Origin: Schistocerca nitens
Lineage: Eukaryota > Arthropoda > Insecta > Orthoptera > Acrididae
Assembly: GCF_023898315.1 (NCBI RefSeq)
Contig: NC_064614.1
Coordinates: 497,814,109 to 497,878,108, forward strand
Direction: 5' to 3'
Length of the DNA: 64,000 nucleotides
The first letter of the stretch is position 1, and each line of letters begins with the position of its first letter. The notes under the pieces were generated by a model, which was not told the origin of the DNA, searched no databases, and was given only the letters and a program-made list of their open reading frames with translations. Shown here piece by piece: positions 36,155 through 47,806 of the stretch. Both the position numbers and the translations under genes were made by a program.

Positions 36155-36718
36155 TGGGTGAATGTGTTTATTGTTTCATCTGCATTCAATGAAGGACTTA
36201 TTCTGACAGCCATATATTCTTTTTCATTATACCTGTCTGCTAATTAAGGCCCTTCCATATGGTGAGCAACAATCTCTCCTTTTTATATTATTGTTACAAC
36301 ATACAAAAATCTGCGTGTTTGTATTTGATATGTATAGAGTTTTAGTGTTACTTTACTCTGGTGCCACAGCTAGACAGAAAGTGATAAGAAGTGGCAGCTA
36401 TTATCTCTCGCAAAAATTTTCAGAAATTTTAGTAGTTGGTTTTTGTGTTGTGCACTGGTTTTTTTTTCCATTTTTTCTCCTGATGATCTTACCTTCTTCC
36501 CCCATCATCAGTTCTGTTCACTTTTCCCATACACTAGATTATTTGCCATCTTCTCGTAACATATTGTTTTATTTTCCTCCAGCACTAACTATATCTCATG
36601 TTGCACGCACAACTGAAGCATGACAGTTTCTGGGAATGAATTGGTGCTCAGAAAGGCAAATAAAGCACTGCTTGTGCTGGATGCATTTCGCTTATCACAT
36701 GTATACAATAATTTTTGT

Positions 36719-36720
<2 letters not shown>

Positions 36721-36771
<51 letters not shown>
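36721..36771. repeat. (CA)n microsatellite near the Fmr1 donor
   Basis: CA run of about 51 bp on the plus strand. In the minus-sense pre-mRNA it is a (UG)n tract about 170-220 nt downstream of the 5' splice site at 36944. Confidence 0.97.
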
Positions 36772-36774
<3 letters not shown>

Positions 36775-36944
36775 AAACTGATGAACTATAAATAAATTAC
36801 TTACAATTTGTAACAGCTTTGCAACTCATGACTGTAAGTAGTGAACTTACTGCAGTCTTTTCCTTTATCTCTGTTCTTTGCCCTACTAAGTATAACAGCA
36901 GTTACTTGGGTATTCTGCAGTTCTGATACAGTATTGACTCTTAC

Positions 36945-37067
36945 CAGTTCCTTCAGTGCTACTGGTGTTAATGTTCTCTCCAGAAGGTGTCTGGCTACGC
37001 TGACGTATCCTGCGCCTGTGTCTTCTGCGGCGGCGAGTTCTGGAGCCCTCGACGCTCGACACTGACT
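36945..37067 (-). CDS. Fmr1: Fmr1/FXR family protein, penultimate coding exon
   Basis: A 123-nt exon bounded by a TAG acceptor (plus 37070-37068) and an ACTG|GTAAGA donor (last exon base 36945). It starts AG, completing a Glu codon with the G left by the upstream exon, and leaves one G for the terminal exon, so both flanking introns are phase 1. It encodes ESVSSVEGS, an arginine cluster RTRRRRRHRRRIRQR, and a QTPSGENINTSSTEGT tail. Vertebrate FXR1/FXR2 have a comparable Arg-rich cluster here, described as a nucleolar-targeting and RNA-binding signal, and FXR1 has a TPGEEKINT-like segment after it. The cluster may bind RNA or act as a nuclear signal, which is inference. The in-frame ATG at the top of the open frame lies upstream of the acceptor and is not used. 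Confidence 0.75.
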
Positions 37068-39456
37068 CTACATGGGACATGACACACAACCTTTTGTGAC
37101 CAGCAATAACTGATCAACTAAAAAGATCTTCACTGAAATCTTTAAGCCACTTTTTGACAATAATAGTTTTTTCCCTTTAATACTGTTTTTGTTACATATC
37201 AGTAAGGAGTAAACAAAATTTCTTAGACATATGTTCCATCAAGAATATAAATGCATAGCATAAGAGGAGATTTACTGAGAACTTGCTAACATTCAATTAC
37301 TATGACGAAATTTATATAAATTGTTTTAAGACTGCATTAATGCCTTAACATTAATGTTAAGTAAATATGGCAAACTAACTAGGGATTAGGTAAATATTGC
37401 AAGCAGAATGCAAATGCTTTTATTTTATTTTACATTAGTTGGCTGCATTCTCGCTGTTAAGATTCTAGGTTACTGATGGTCACAAATGGGAAGCTGTCCT
37501 TTTGCTCCACATGCAAAAGCTGTATCACAAAATTGTGAGAGGAATTTTACAACTGCCATCTCAATATACCTCACAATCCTTCCTGGTGTCACACTTTTCA
37601 TTTTCAAAGCCTACCACATCATATTTTTCTATATACTGAGGATGTTAAGGGAGTTATCACAAGTTCTGGAGGGGGAAATTTCAAATATAGAGAAAAGCAC
37701 CTGCTTGACAAATGCTCAAACTGGAAAATGGCAGGAAGGCTGACAATGTAAAAACTAATGGAAAATTTAATAATGGAAAACGTTAAGCGTTCAGAACCTG
37801 ACGCAGCTTTGCTAGGAGCTGAAGGCAAGGGACGAGGTAGGGACAAGTTTAGAGAAGATAGGAAAGCTTCTCTTGTTATTCATCTGTGGACTCTCTCCTT
37901 AGCAATAGTTCCTAATTTTTCTGTTACCTTTAACACTTTTCTCAACAGTTCCTTTAGATGAAAGCAATTTTGGCTTCTGATCAAGCAACGAATGTTCCTC
38001 AAAGCTTGGTACGCTTTATCACCCACATTTATTAGAACTGGTCTAGTTACTCCGGTTTTGGTTGTAGGTTAAGTAGATGTTTCTTGTCTACCTCAAACAG
38101 TTGGTAAGGAAATGGTTACTCATTTTAGTCATATACAGCTAATTTGATGAAGGACAAAAACAGTTGGATACACAAATGCATTACTTACCCAATTTAATGG
38201 TGTTGCATGAAATTTAACACAAATGGCTCACTGAGTGTAAAAACATTGAGCACACAGTAATGGAGTTTCAATCAGTTATGCTTCATGGTAACTCACTGTT
38301 AATTAATTCAACATTAATATATACATCAAACTATGGTTGCACCACAAGAAGTCCACTGTCAGAGAGGTGAGGATCAGTGTAAGAGGAAAGTGCCCTATGC
38401 GCAAGCCCAACATGAATAGCCAAATGCTACTGGGATCTCACGGACAGTGTCGGAAGTAGTCAATACTGGCAATTCAAGCTGTAGTATTGGTGCTAGGTAA
38501 CAATTCTACGAGCTGCCACAATTTCTCCTGGCATGGGGCAGTAGCCGTGTATTATTTATTATTAATGGAAACATCCACACAATTAAGGTTTATCACATCT
38601 CTGACAATAATTAAGGGCAATTTACATGATTAGTCAATCTATAATTAAAACAATCCACTCATAAAATTACATATGCACATTTTTGTTCGCTTACATGTTT
38701 CGTATTGCACAATGGATGTTGCTGGATCACAAAATAATTATTTATTCAAATTAAATAGAGAACATCTAAAATTATGTGAAGACTTGTACTGGTATGTAGC
38801 TTAATATATTAATCATTAATTGAATTAGTGAACTCGACTATTTTATAGGCTACATACTTGATTTCGCAGGCTTGTGTTTATAACACTGTACTATTTGGAA
38901 ATATCTTATTTACACATGTCAGTGTAGACATTTTGAATGTAAACAATTCTGCTTAGAACTTTAGCTTGGGCTCTTATTGCACCAATTGCTGAATGTAAAG
39001 TTTCTTTTTGCTGATGTGATCGATTGGGTTCAATACACCTAAGAAGTCACCATAATCATACCACATGGAGCACTAGTTCTGTTGGACAAGAGCTAAATAA
39101 GGAAATGGCCTTGGCAATATTGAAGACACTAACTCAACATCAACTCAACTGATGTATGTGGGTGTCTGGAACTGGATTCTATACAGGACGATCAATGACT
39201 GAACAACATTACTCTTCAATACAATGTCAGCTGGAAGACAATGAAAATATTCTCACGTGTGAGTAATAGTATAATCTGAATAAACAGTATGAATGGTCAC
39301 AGGTTTGTTTGATCTATGGGAGAGTGCCACAGAGATACTGAATAAACGAGCTGTAACGTATCCAGAGAAAGTCTATTAATGAAGTTTCAAGAACTAGCTT
39401 TAAATGATGACTCTAGGAATATACTACAACCTCTTATGTATCACACACACACAGGG
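37068..39456. other. Fmr1 intron between the two upstream exons, no gene seen
   Basis: AT-rich sequence within the 3.6-kb intron 37068-40671. I recognise no exon or mobile element protein. Confidence 0.4.
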
Positions 39457-39640
39457 ATCATGAGGAAGATTAGAATAATTATTGCGTGCACAGAGGTGTG
39501 CACACAATCATTCTTCCGGTGCTCCATACTTGAGTGGAATGGGAAGAAACCCTAATAACTGGTACAATGGGACATACCCTCCACCGTGCACTTCACGGTA
39601 GTTTGAAGTGTAGACACAGAAGTAGATGTGGACATCTTCA
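39457..39640 (+). mobile_element. CR1-type LINE 3' end, 5'-truncated
   Basis: Plus-strand translation gives CTEVCTQSFFRCSILEWNGKK, matching the C-terminus of the CR1-type ORF at 49297-50763 (THTEAYRQSFFPRAIRDWN type). It is followed by the same 3' UTR block (gggacataccctccaccgtg) and a degraded gatgta tail. Only about 180 bp remain. Confidence 0.7.
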
Positions 39641-40671
39641 ATGTTACTTTTGAAACCCATTTGGTATTTTGAGTATGTATTTTGACCCAGGAATCTGCGT
39701 ATGACCTCTATTCTCTCAGAACTTTTTGAACAACTACTCTGGCATTCTCTTTTGCTTACTAAGAAATCTGGCCAGTTCTGAATGTTTCTAACTTGACACA
39801 CTCATTCTTGAGCATTTTTCTGTGCTATTTCACATCTGGTGAAATGGTGGTATAGCTGAAGAACACGAAATTTTATACCTTGGCATCTCCTCTTCTGTTT
39901 TGTTAGCCACAGTTTTCGTTTATTTCAGTTACAGAAGACCACATCGCTGTCCGCTTTGCATCACAGCTTGTGGAAATAAAGTTTGTATATTTTCATGTAA
40001 ATCATGTAAGCACTTTCAAGTGTGTCATTAGGAAATGGAAAAGCCATCAGAATAATGTTGTGCATAGGTACAGGCTTTTGAAACTATGCATTTAAGGAAG
40101 ATGTGAACAGAAATGAGAAAAAGTAAATAGTGATTATTTAAAGAGTTACCTAAGAAATATGATAGTAATTTGCCTGAGGGATTAAATGAAAACTAATCGC
40201 CATTAACTAGTAGTTAAAGGTCGTTAATATCCCAATGAAAATTAATCTGAAGACTGTGATTCTAGTGAGCTTTACATGAAGATACACACACCAACAATTT
40301 GAAACAAATTAATTCCTGCTGGTGATCTGTATATTGTCACTTGGGATTTGTGTTTCCAGAGCCACTACTCCAGCGCAGGATTCAAAGAGCTCTTTGATGT
40401 AAATTATAATAATGCTATTTAATGCACTGTAGTTGAGAAGGAATTGTTAATGCATGACAAACAACTATGACATAGTTCCTTTTGTTGATATGTAACTAGA
40501 AAATTTACTCACCTTACATTGTGCCATAAAACAAAAAGACAATAACATTAGGTGAAAAGGACAGGGTGACTTACATTTCAGCTGCGATCCCCAGTCCAGA
40601 GACTAGAAAATTGGTCAAATACCAAATTTATATTATATATTATTTCTTTATGACATGAAAATTGTTCTTAC
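39641..40671. other. Fmr1 intron, no gene seen
   Basis: AT-rich sequence up to the 40672 donor. No recognisable exon or element. Confidence 0.4.
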
Positions 40672-40947
40672 CATGATCCACACTAGACACATCTTGACTG
40701 TCAAGAACTGTCTCTTCATCATCAGTGGTACGTCGACGTTCATCGCGGCGGTTCTCCCTGCGCTGGGATTGCCGACCACTAACAGGAAGTGGAGCACCTC
40801 CTCCAGACTGCTGTCCCTGAATCACTTGATTGGAAACAGGTTGACGTGAACCACTTCCTGCTGCAGATGACATGTACTGATGCTGCTGACGGGGTGGTAA
40901 GTCACGAACTCGCTCATCAGCTGTATCTGGGGTTGCATGCCTTGAAC
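40672..40947 (-). CDS. Fmr1: Fmr1/FXR family protein, third-from-last coding exon
   Basis: A 276-nt exon with a TGTACAG acceptor (plus 40950-40948) and a CATG|GTAAGA donor (last base 40672). It starts GT and ends with a single G, so its flanking introns are both phase 1. The peptide begins SRHATPDTADERVRDLPPRQ, has a Gln/Gly/Ser-rich middle (NQVIQGQQSGGGAPLP), then GRQSQRRENRRDERRR and TTDDEETVLDSQDVSSVDH. The block RRRTTDDEETVLD resembles RRRRTDEDRTVMD of vertebrate FXR2 and the equivalent of FXR1, and is the strongest evidence for the family. The region is intrinsically disordered and basic, consistent with the RNA-binding C-terminal tail of FMRP. KH1, KH2 and the Agenet/Tudor domains are not in the window. 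Confidence 0.78.
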
Positions 40948-41994
40948 CTGTACATTACAGTGCAGAAACTACTGTAATAATTAAATTGCATTCTATTATT
41001 AAAAAGTCAGCAGCAGAAAGATATAATTAACTATTGTGGATGAGAATTGCAAGATGTTATTCCTTAAGGATTTAATCCTAATTCTGCGAACACAAACAAA
41101 TAGCAAATAAAACCTGGATTGCAGAATATCACATTCTTTAATACTTCTCTGTAGCAAATTAAGAAGGGGGGCGAGTTATACCTGGAGGGCACTATACCGA
41201 GGAACACAAGATGTTTTCATCTAGTGGTGACAGATTTTAGGCTCACATGAAAGAACATGCAATAGATACCATTGGCATTTTCAACTGTTTCTGTTGTGAG
41301 ACACGAAATTTTGTTCATGCAACATTTGTAAATATCACGAGTTCTACATATTTAAGTGCCGTTTTGTATATTAAAGCTATTTTCAGTAGCAAAGTTGTAT
41401 GGTGAGTAAAATTCTGTATACTTTTAAAACTAGTTATGTAACATACAAGAAGTTAAGCTACAGTTTGTAAGCTGTGCACCATCTTGTACCTTGGAATAGA
41501 AGGTCTCTCTATAATGGAACAATTTTCCCTCTCTCGAAAATGGAAATGTGTGTTAGCTGCCAACAATACCTATTTCAAAATGTTTTGGACTTTTAACTGG
41601 TTTTTGATAATACTTACTCTTAATTTGATTTCACTTACTGATTGTTGGTATATAGTACACTCATAATGCAACAGACAGACTATTACATACAGTACTGACC
41701 AGATTTTCTTGACTGCACAATTTCTACAATCGGATAGCACATTTGTTCCTAGGTACATGACCAAGGTGTGCCTTGGAGCAGTTTCTCACATTCGGGAAAA
41801 AAATCTTACTTTTCTGGAATAATTTTTGTGATTTCAGACAAAGACTGCAGCACAAGAAGTGAATGGTATTATTTCAAAATGTAAAAAGAAAATTAGATGG
41901 CTGGCCAGAGATAAAAACTCTGGCAAGTGTTCCAATGTACAACATTCTCACCTACTTGTTTCTAGTGTGTTAATGTTGGTTTTGAAATTCTCCA
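40948..41994. other. Upstream Fmr1 intron, no gene seen
   Basis: AT-rich start of the intron that extends beyond 64000. No exon with FXR-like sequence was found between here and the right edge. Confidence 0.4.
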
Positions 41995-42872
41995 CAGGTT
42001 TGCTGCCAGATCCTAAAATGAACGTGATTCAATATTTCGGCATCCAACTGCCCACCATCTTCAGGAAAACACTACACCACTGTCATCGCTGCCATTGCTG
42101 AGTACTGTTGAAAACTGATGCTGAGGCTGCAAATCGTCGTCCTATATAGGCCTGCATAACGTATACGGCACATGTGCTGGCCCATCACAGCTACTGCCTT
42201 CAAGACTGGGCTGGTGCCACTGCCTTTAGTTGGAACACTGATGGCAATGATATATCGAACAAAGACTATTTTGAAACACTTGGGCTGGCCGTCGGCATGT
42301 AGAGTTTGGTATAGTCCCAGTGATGCATAAAGAGGAGCATAGATCTGTGCCCTTTATTCCTTACATTGGGGGCATATCATTTAAGACTGGAAGAATTTCA
42401 AGAAATTTTAATATTAAGAGTGTGTTCTGCCCACATTCCAAGATTAGGGCACTACTCAGCTCTGTAAAAGATGATTTGGGGCTTAGGAAGATTGGCATAT
42501 ATAAAATTCCATGTCAGGGTGGAAGGGCTTACATCTGCCACTCAATTTTCATGATTCAGGACAGATGCGTGGAACATTGTTGTTATACAAGGCTACAACT
42601 GCCAGAAAATCGGTGATAGAAGAACACATCTTAAGCGAGGGACATGGAATGAATTTTGACAAGTCTGTGATAATTGCCAACACTTCTGGTTTTTGGAACA
42701 GTGCTTATAAAGTGGCAGATGAAATTAGGATGACAGACAATTTAATAAACAGACAATGGTTTTCCTCTTAGCAGGATGTGGAACCCTGTATTATCCTGCA
42801 CCAACACAGACGTTTTTTGGCCTGGCCAGCCTGAGTCTTTTACAATCGCCCAAGTGTGATACATTGTTACCA
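41995..42872 (+). mobile_element. Penelope-like element fragment with GIY-YIG endonuclease domain
   Basis: The 5' part (atttcggcatccaactgccc) resembles the repeated end of Penelope-like elements seen in insects. Frames at 42320-42771 then read FIPYIGGISFKTGRISR, HSKIRALLSSVKDDLGLRK and IGIYKIPCQ, then after a one-base shift AYICHS or similar, IEEHILSEGHGMNFDK and WNSAYKVADEIR. The IYKIPCQCGxAYIGQT-type block is the GIY-YIG nuclease of these elements, here with YIG changed to YIC, so it is damaged. The reverse transcriptase half is missing. The frame shift lies near 42520-42540. Confidence 0.75.
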
Positions 42873-44366
42873 CTGGTTTGTTTGTTCCGTTTTGCTTTAA
42901 GGTTTAAAAACAACTGGGGTCATACGCGCCCGAGTCAAAACTACAGAACACGAATACAAAGAGGAGTTAAAAAACCACTATACATCAGTCCCAATTGACA
43001 TAATAAAAGACAGCTAAAAACAGGCATGTGGAAAAACGGCTAAAAATGACACCATACAGAAACGGAGGTCCAAAACTAAAAAATTAAATGGCCTTCACCA
43101 TATTGCTTTGCCAGATAAAAAGTAAGATGTGGTTGACAGCCCGCACGTCATTTGCTAAAAAGGCCGATATATCAGATGGCAAACCAAAACGGGACGTTCC
43201 ATCAGGAAGTGGCATACAGTTAAAACCTGAGTGCAATGTGAACAAAGTGGTGGGGTAGCGCCACTTAGCAAATGCCGGTGGCTAAAAAGGCAGTGCCCTA
43301 TACGCAAGCAAGTTAAAATAACCTCCTCCTGGCGGGAGGGCCGAGAGGATGTCGTCCAAGCCACTGGGAGAGGCTTAATAAGCAGGAGCTTATTCCCGTG
43401 AAGAGAGGACCATTGGTGAAGGCAAAGGAACACCACCTCCTGACAGACGGCAACACAAAGATCACTGTAGGGAATATAGGTACACACGAGCTGAAGTATG
43501 AGGGCTGCAGCTTTGGCAGCAGTGCCAGCAGCCTCATTTCCTGGCAGACCAACATGACCAGGAACCCACAGAAACATCACACTGGCTCCATCAAGAATGA
43601 GCAGTTGACAGTTTTCCTGGACCTGCTGTGCTAAGGGATGGGCAGTGTACAGAGCACATGGAGTTTGAAGGGCACTGAGTGAGTCTGAACAGAGGACACC
43701 ATTGAAAAGGCTGTGTCGCTGGATGTTCTCCGTTGCCCGATTCAAGGCGAAGAGCTCGGCTGCAAATACTGAGGAGTGTGCCAGAAGCCGATATCAAAAG
43801 ACATGGTTGCCAATGACGAAGGCACACCCGACCCCACGGTGAGTCCGAGAGCCTTCCGTGCATACAAATGTACTATCGCGAAGTTCCATGGGAAAGTCAT
43901 GAAACTGAAAGCGACAGACTGAGGCTGGAGTAGTGTCCTTAGGAAGCGATAGAGGGCTAAGGTTAACATGGGCTGCTTCATGAAGCCAAAGTGGTGAAGG
44001 GTTCACACTCACCGGGAAAGGTACAGCTAGTGTGAAATTAAGCTGCTGTAGCAAGTGCCGAAAGCGGACTCCACGACGTAACAGGGAGGCAGGACGAGCC
44101 CCATAATGACGATCAATGGAATCATGAAAGAAGGAGGTATAGGACGGGTGGCCATGCATGGCAGTCAAATGGCATACATACCTACTGTGGAGAAAGTCAC
44201 GGCAATAGGGCAGGGGTAGTTCAGCAGCTTCAGCACACACACTCTCAACCGGGCTGGTGTAAAAGGTGCCTGTGGTCAAACGGATGCCATGATGGTGGAT
44301 AGTGTGTTGACAGCATAAGAGGGATGGGCGTTCAGACGCATAAACAAAGCAACCGTAGTCTAGTTC
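42873..44366 (-). mobile_element. Family B LINE, 3' part (RT end, RNase H, 3' UTR)
   Basis: The 3' UTR (42873-43150) starts, on the plus strand, tttgttccgttttgctttaa. The frame 43155-43745 carries CSDSLSALQT, LWVPGHVGLPGNEAAGTA (RNase H) and a CSHC...H...M zinc-like end after RIGHCLFSHRHLL. The frame up to 44366 has YGCFVYASERPSLL and IRLTTGTFYTSPVESVCAEA, the RT C-terminal connection. The element is interrupted at 44366 by the family A copy and continues at 47807. RNase H again indicates I-superfamily LINEs, a family distinct from A. Several frameshifts are present. Confidence 0.8.
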
Positions 44367-47300
44367 GGTTGGTTGGTTGGCTGGCTTAAAAGAGGGGGGG
44401 AGGGACCAAACTGCTAGGTCATCAGTCCCTCGTTCCAATTAAAATAGTTCCACAAGTGTGGGAGTAAAATACCTGAGACGTACAAAAAACAGCTGGAAGA
44501 AAGGAGAAAAATACAAGAATGACAGAAGGGCAACAAACACTAAAATGGACAAAATCGGACAAGAAAACCACAGACACACACAAGAAACATGTAGAAGAGA
44601 TCAAAACTAGAGAGCAGATTATCGTGGCTGGCTGACCATGAGAATAAAAGGGAGAAGCCAGTCATTCTGCAACACATTAAAACCTCTACCCTAAAAGCAC
44701 TAAAACTTAGATCAAATCATAAAACCCATCCTCACAAATAAAATGTAAAGCTCAAGCTGCTGTTGAGGCATTGTCGCCCAACACCGAAGGTAGAGTGCTG
44801 GGAAAGTTAAAAGTCTGCCACAGAGTGGCTAGAAGTGGGCAGTCCAGCAAGAGGTGGACGACAGTCATTTGTGAGCCACAGCGACACCATGGTGGGTTCT
44901 CGCGACGGAGGAGGTCACCATACGTTAGCCACGTATGACCAATGTGGAGCCAGCAGAGGACAACCGATTCCCTGCAAAAGGACTGCATGGAAGACTTCCA
45001 CACATTCGTAGTCTCCTTAATGACGTTTGTTGTGCGTACTGTTATGCCATACCGTCTGCCAAAGCTGAAAAACCCTGCAGCGTAAGACAGAATGCAAGTC
45101 AGTTTCGGAGATGCCCATATCCAGAAGCAGTTTCTGTGTAGCCTGTTTGACCAGCGTGTCTCCAAGTTTGTTGCCTGGGATTCCGACATGTCCTGGGGTA
45201 CACACAAACACCACTTAACGATGGGACCATTCCAGGGCATAAATGGACTCCTGAATGGATGCTACCAAAGGGTGGTGAGGGTAGCACTGGTTGATAGCTT
45301 GTAGGCTGCTCAAGGAGTCAGTACACAGTAGAAATGACTCGCCAGGGCCTGAGCAGATGTGCTCAAGAGCACGAGATATGGTCGCCAGCTCTGCAGTGAG
45401 AACACTGCAGCCATCTGGCAAGGAGTGCTGTTCAATATGTCCTCCACGAACATATACAGAGCCTATGTGACCATCAGCCATCAAGCCGTCGGTGTAAACC
45501 ACTTCCTGGCCCCCATACATATCGAGAATCGAGAGGAAGTGATAGCGGAAACCCGCAGGGGTAATGGAGTCCTTAGGGCCATGTGAAAGGTCCAGAAGAA
45601 TCTGTGGCCTAGGTGGAACCTCAATCTTAAGTTCTGACCTGGGCCGCCAAAGCGGGAGATGAACCGCTGTGGTTGGGAAGAGGAGACAGTAATTTGGATG
45701 CGCAGGAGGACTACAAACATGTGCAATGTAACTGGTGAGTGGTTGTGACCACCTAACCTTCAATGGAGGACCTCCAGCCTCCACCAGGACACTGGTCACC
45801 GGACTCTTTCTAAAAGCTACCGTCGCTAGGCGAACGCCACAGTGGTGCACTGGGTCGAGTAAACGCAATGCTGAAGGCGCTGCCAAACCGTAAACCAGAC
45901 TCCCACAGTCAAGGCAGGATTGAAGAAAGGCTCTGTAGAGCTGCAGCAGCGTAGAGCAATCTGCACCCCAGTTGTAGTCGCTCAGGCAGCGGAGAGCTTT
46001 GAGGTGCTGCCAGCACTTCCGCTTAAGCTGAAGGAATCTGGGAAAGGAGTGATCCAAGGAATCCCTTCCTGGCGAGAGGAGCCAAAGAAGACTTACGCTT
46101 CTCCTGCTGAGAAGTGGGGATTGATGTCCCCGATGGTTGGGGGAGGGGGTTGCTCCTGAAGTAGGTTGTGCAGGAGCATCAGGGAGGAAAGTGCCGCATC
46201 CCCCCCTCCCAAGGGGTATGTGGAGTCTGATGGCTCTGAGAGCCAACTGTATGCGGCGGAACGGAAGATGGTAGAACCACTGTCGTAGCAGTGGCATAGA
46301 TTGACAGGATGCACAGGATGCAGCCTCTCATATTTTCTCTTAGCCTCAGTGTGGGTCAGCCGGTCCAGGGTTTTGTATTCCATTATTTTTCTTTCTTTCT
46401 GGAGAATTCTGCAGTCTGGCGAGGAAGGCACATGGTGCTCTCCGCAGTTGACATAGTTGGAAGGTGGGGCACACTGAGTATTGGGAAGTGAAGGATGTCC
46501 ACAATCCCGACAGGTGATGCTGAAAGTACAGCAGGAAGACGTACAGCTGAACTTTCAGCACCGCATCAGGACAGAGATATACGGCTTTACGTCACAGCGG
46601 TAGACCGTCACCTTGACCTCCTCAGGTAATGTGTCGCCCTCGAAGGCCAAGATGAATGCACCGGTGGCAACCTGGTTATCCCTCCGACCCCAGTGGACAC
46701 GCCAGACGAAATGGACACCTTTTCACTCTAAATTGGCGTGCAGCTCATCATCAGACTGCAAGAGAAGGTCCCTGTGAAATAGGATACCCTGGACCATATT
46801 TACGCTCTTATGGGGCATGATGGAAACAGAAACATCCCCAGCATGTCACAGGCGAGCAGTGCCCACGACTGGGCAGAGGATGCTGTTTTGTTACAGACTG
46901 ACCCTGACCGCATTTTGGACAAGCCCTCCACCTCCCCAAACTTGTCCTCTAAATGCTCCACATAAAACTGAAGTTTCAAAAAAAATGGTTCAAATGGTTC
47001 TGAGCACTATGGGACTTAACATCTGTGGTCATCAGTCCCCAAATGAGGTTTCATTGACAAGAAAAATTCCTCATCAACTCTCGTAAATATGAGGTACCGG
47101 GCTGAATAAGCTTCACTGACATCCTTAGCTTGGTGTTCCTCCCATGGTGTGAACAGAGGGGGGGATGATGTGTGGTCGTATTCCTTAGCATTGAAGTTAG
47201 ACCTTGACCGCTTAGAGACTGCTGGTGTTGTTTGACCACCAGCAAGATATGACGTACTACGTTCCATGGCGTGTCATCCACCCTGATGCCACCCACTCCG

Positions 47301-47806
47301 ACCAGGGGCCCTCCCCAAGGGCGCCACCCAGCCGCAGCAAAGGCTACCTGGCAGGATGGCCATTGCCGGGAGTCCCAATGCCCCAGGGAGACGGGCATCT
47401 ACTCCTTTGCATGAGTAGGGAGTTGATGGTGCAGGCATCAGCAGAGCGATCCCTGTGTGGTCAAGGGGCTACAACAAACAGGGTACATGGGGGGCCCACC
47501 ACAACGGACTGGCTACCGTACTGGATAACATGTGCAAACAAGCTAAAAAGTTCATTATCGTTGACAGCATGGAATGCGATTCTGCACAGAGAATGGAAGA
47601 AAATGCACCCAGGAGGGTGACCTCACCCAACAGCTGGGGAATGAGCAGAAGTGCACATCCATGTTGACAAAGGAATCGAGAGGTCTCAGTGCATGATGGA
47701 CACTATGCACCATTTCCCAATTGACTCGCTCTTTGGGAAAATTTTGAAAAATGAAGGTAAAACCCTACAGGGGACTATCACGTAAAGGCCGAAACGTGAG
47801 AGAGAC
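44367..47806 (-). mobile_element. Family A LINE, second copy, internally deleted, nested in family B
   Basis: A 3.4-kb copy of the 7957-14036 element. It starts with the same ggttggttggttgg tail and gaccaaactgctaggtcatc block, and has RNase H (MADGHIGSVYV, TAELATISRALEHI, CTDSLSSLQAI, CTPGHVGIPGNKL) and the RT end. It then jumps near 46030-46080 to the ORF1 end. Compared with copy 1 this removes the sequence equivalent to about 9680-12320, i.e. most of RT and all of the endonuclease. ORF1 knuckles follow (46561-46346, degraded), and the 5' end is clipped by about 230 bp. It is flanked by agtc-t/g-agtt repeats at 44357-44366 and 47807-47816, which are target-site duplications within the family B RT gene. 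Confidence 0.88.
46979..47047 (-). mobile_element. 5'-truncated SINE tail inserted in family A ORF1
   Basis: The insert contains aaaaaaaatggttcaaatgg, a block found at the 3' end of a very abundant locust SINE, then ttctgagcactatgggactt and ggtcatcagtcccc. It is absent from family A copy 1 at the equivalent place (near 13245). The bases gtttca occur on both sides (46973-46978 and 47048-47053), consistent with a short target-site duplication. Confidence 0.75.

Larger units (their letters stand above)
35842..36302. mobile_element. Dispersed palindromic element, both arms present
   Basis: The left arm (ggatagattgctactcacca, then gaggcactgagttgcagaca) and the right arm (ctgtctgctaattaaggccc, then atatggtgagcaacaatctc) are inverted copies. 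Between them lie a long CA tract at 35973-36028 and a GA tract at 36112-36150. Length is about 460 bp. It has no coding capacity, so it is a non-autonomous foldback or MITE-like repeat. Confidence 0.75.
4890..36944 (-). other. Terminal intron of Fmr1 (about 32 kb)
   Basis: This interval is bounded by a GTAAGA donor (plus 36944 downward) and a CAG acceptor (plus 4892-4890), both phase 1. On the transcribed (minus-sense) strand it carries C-rich minisatellites, an RNase H LINE and many transposon relics, all listed separately. An additional cassette exon inside it cannot be excluded, but the flanking exons join in frame without one. Confidence 0.7.
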
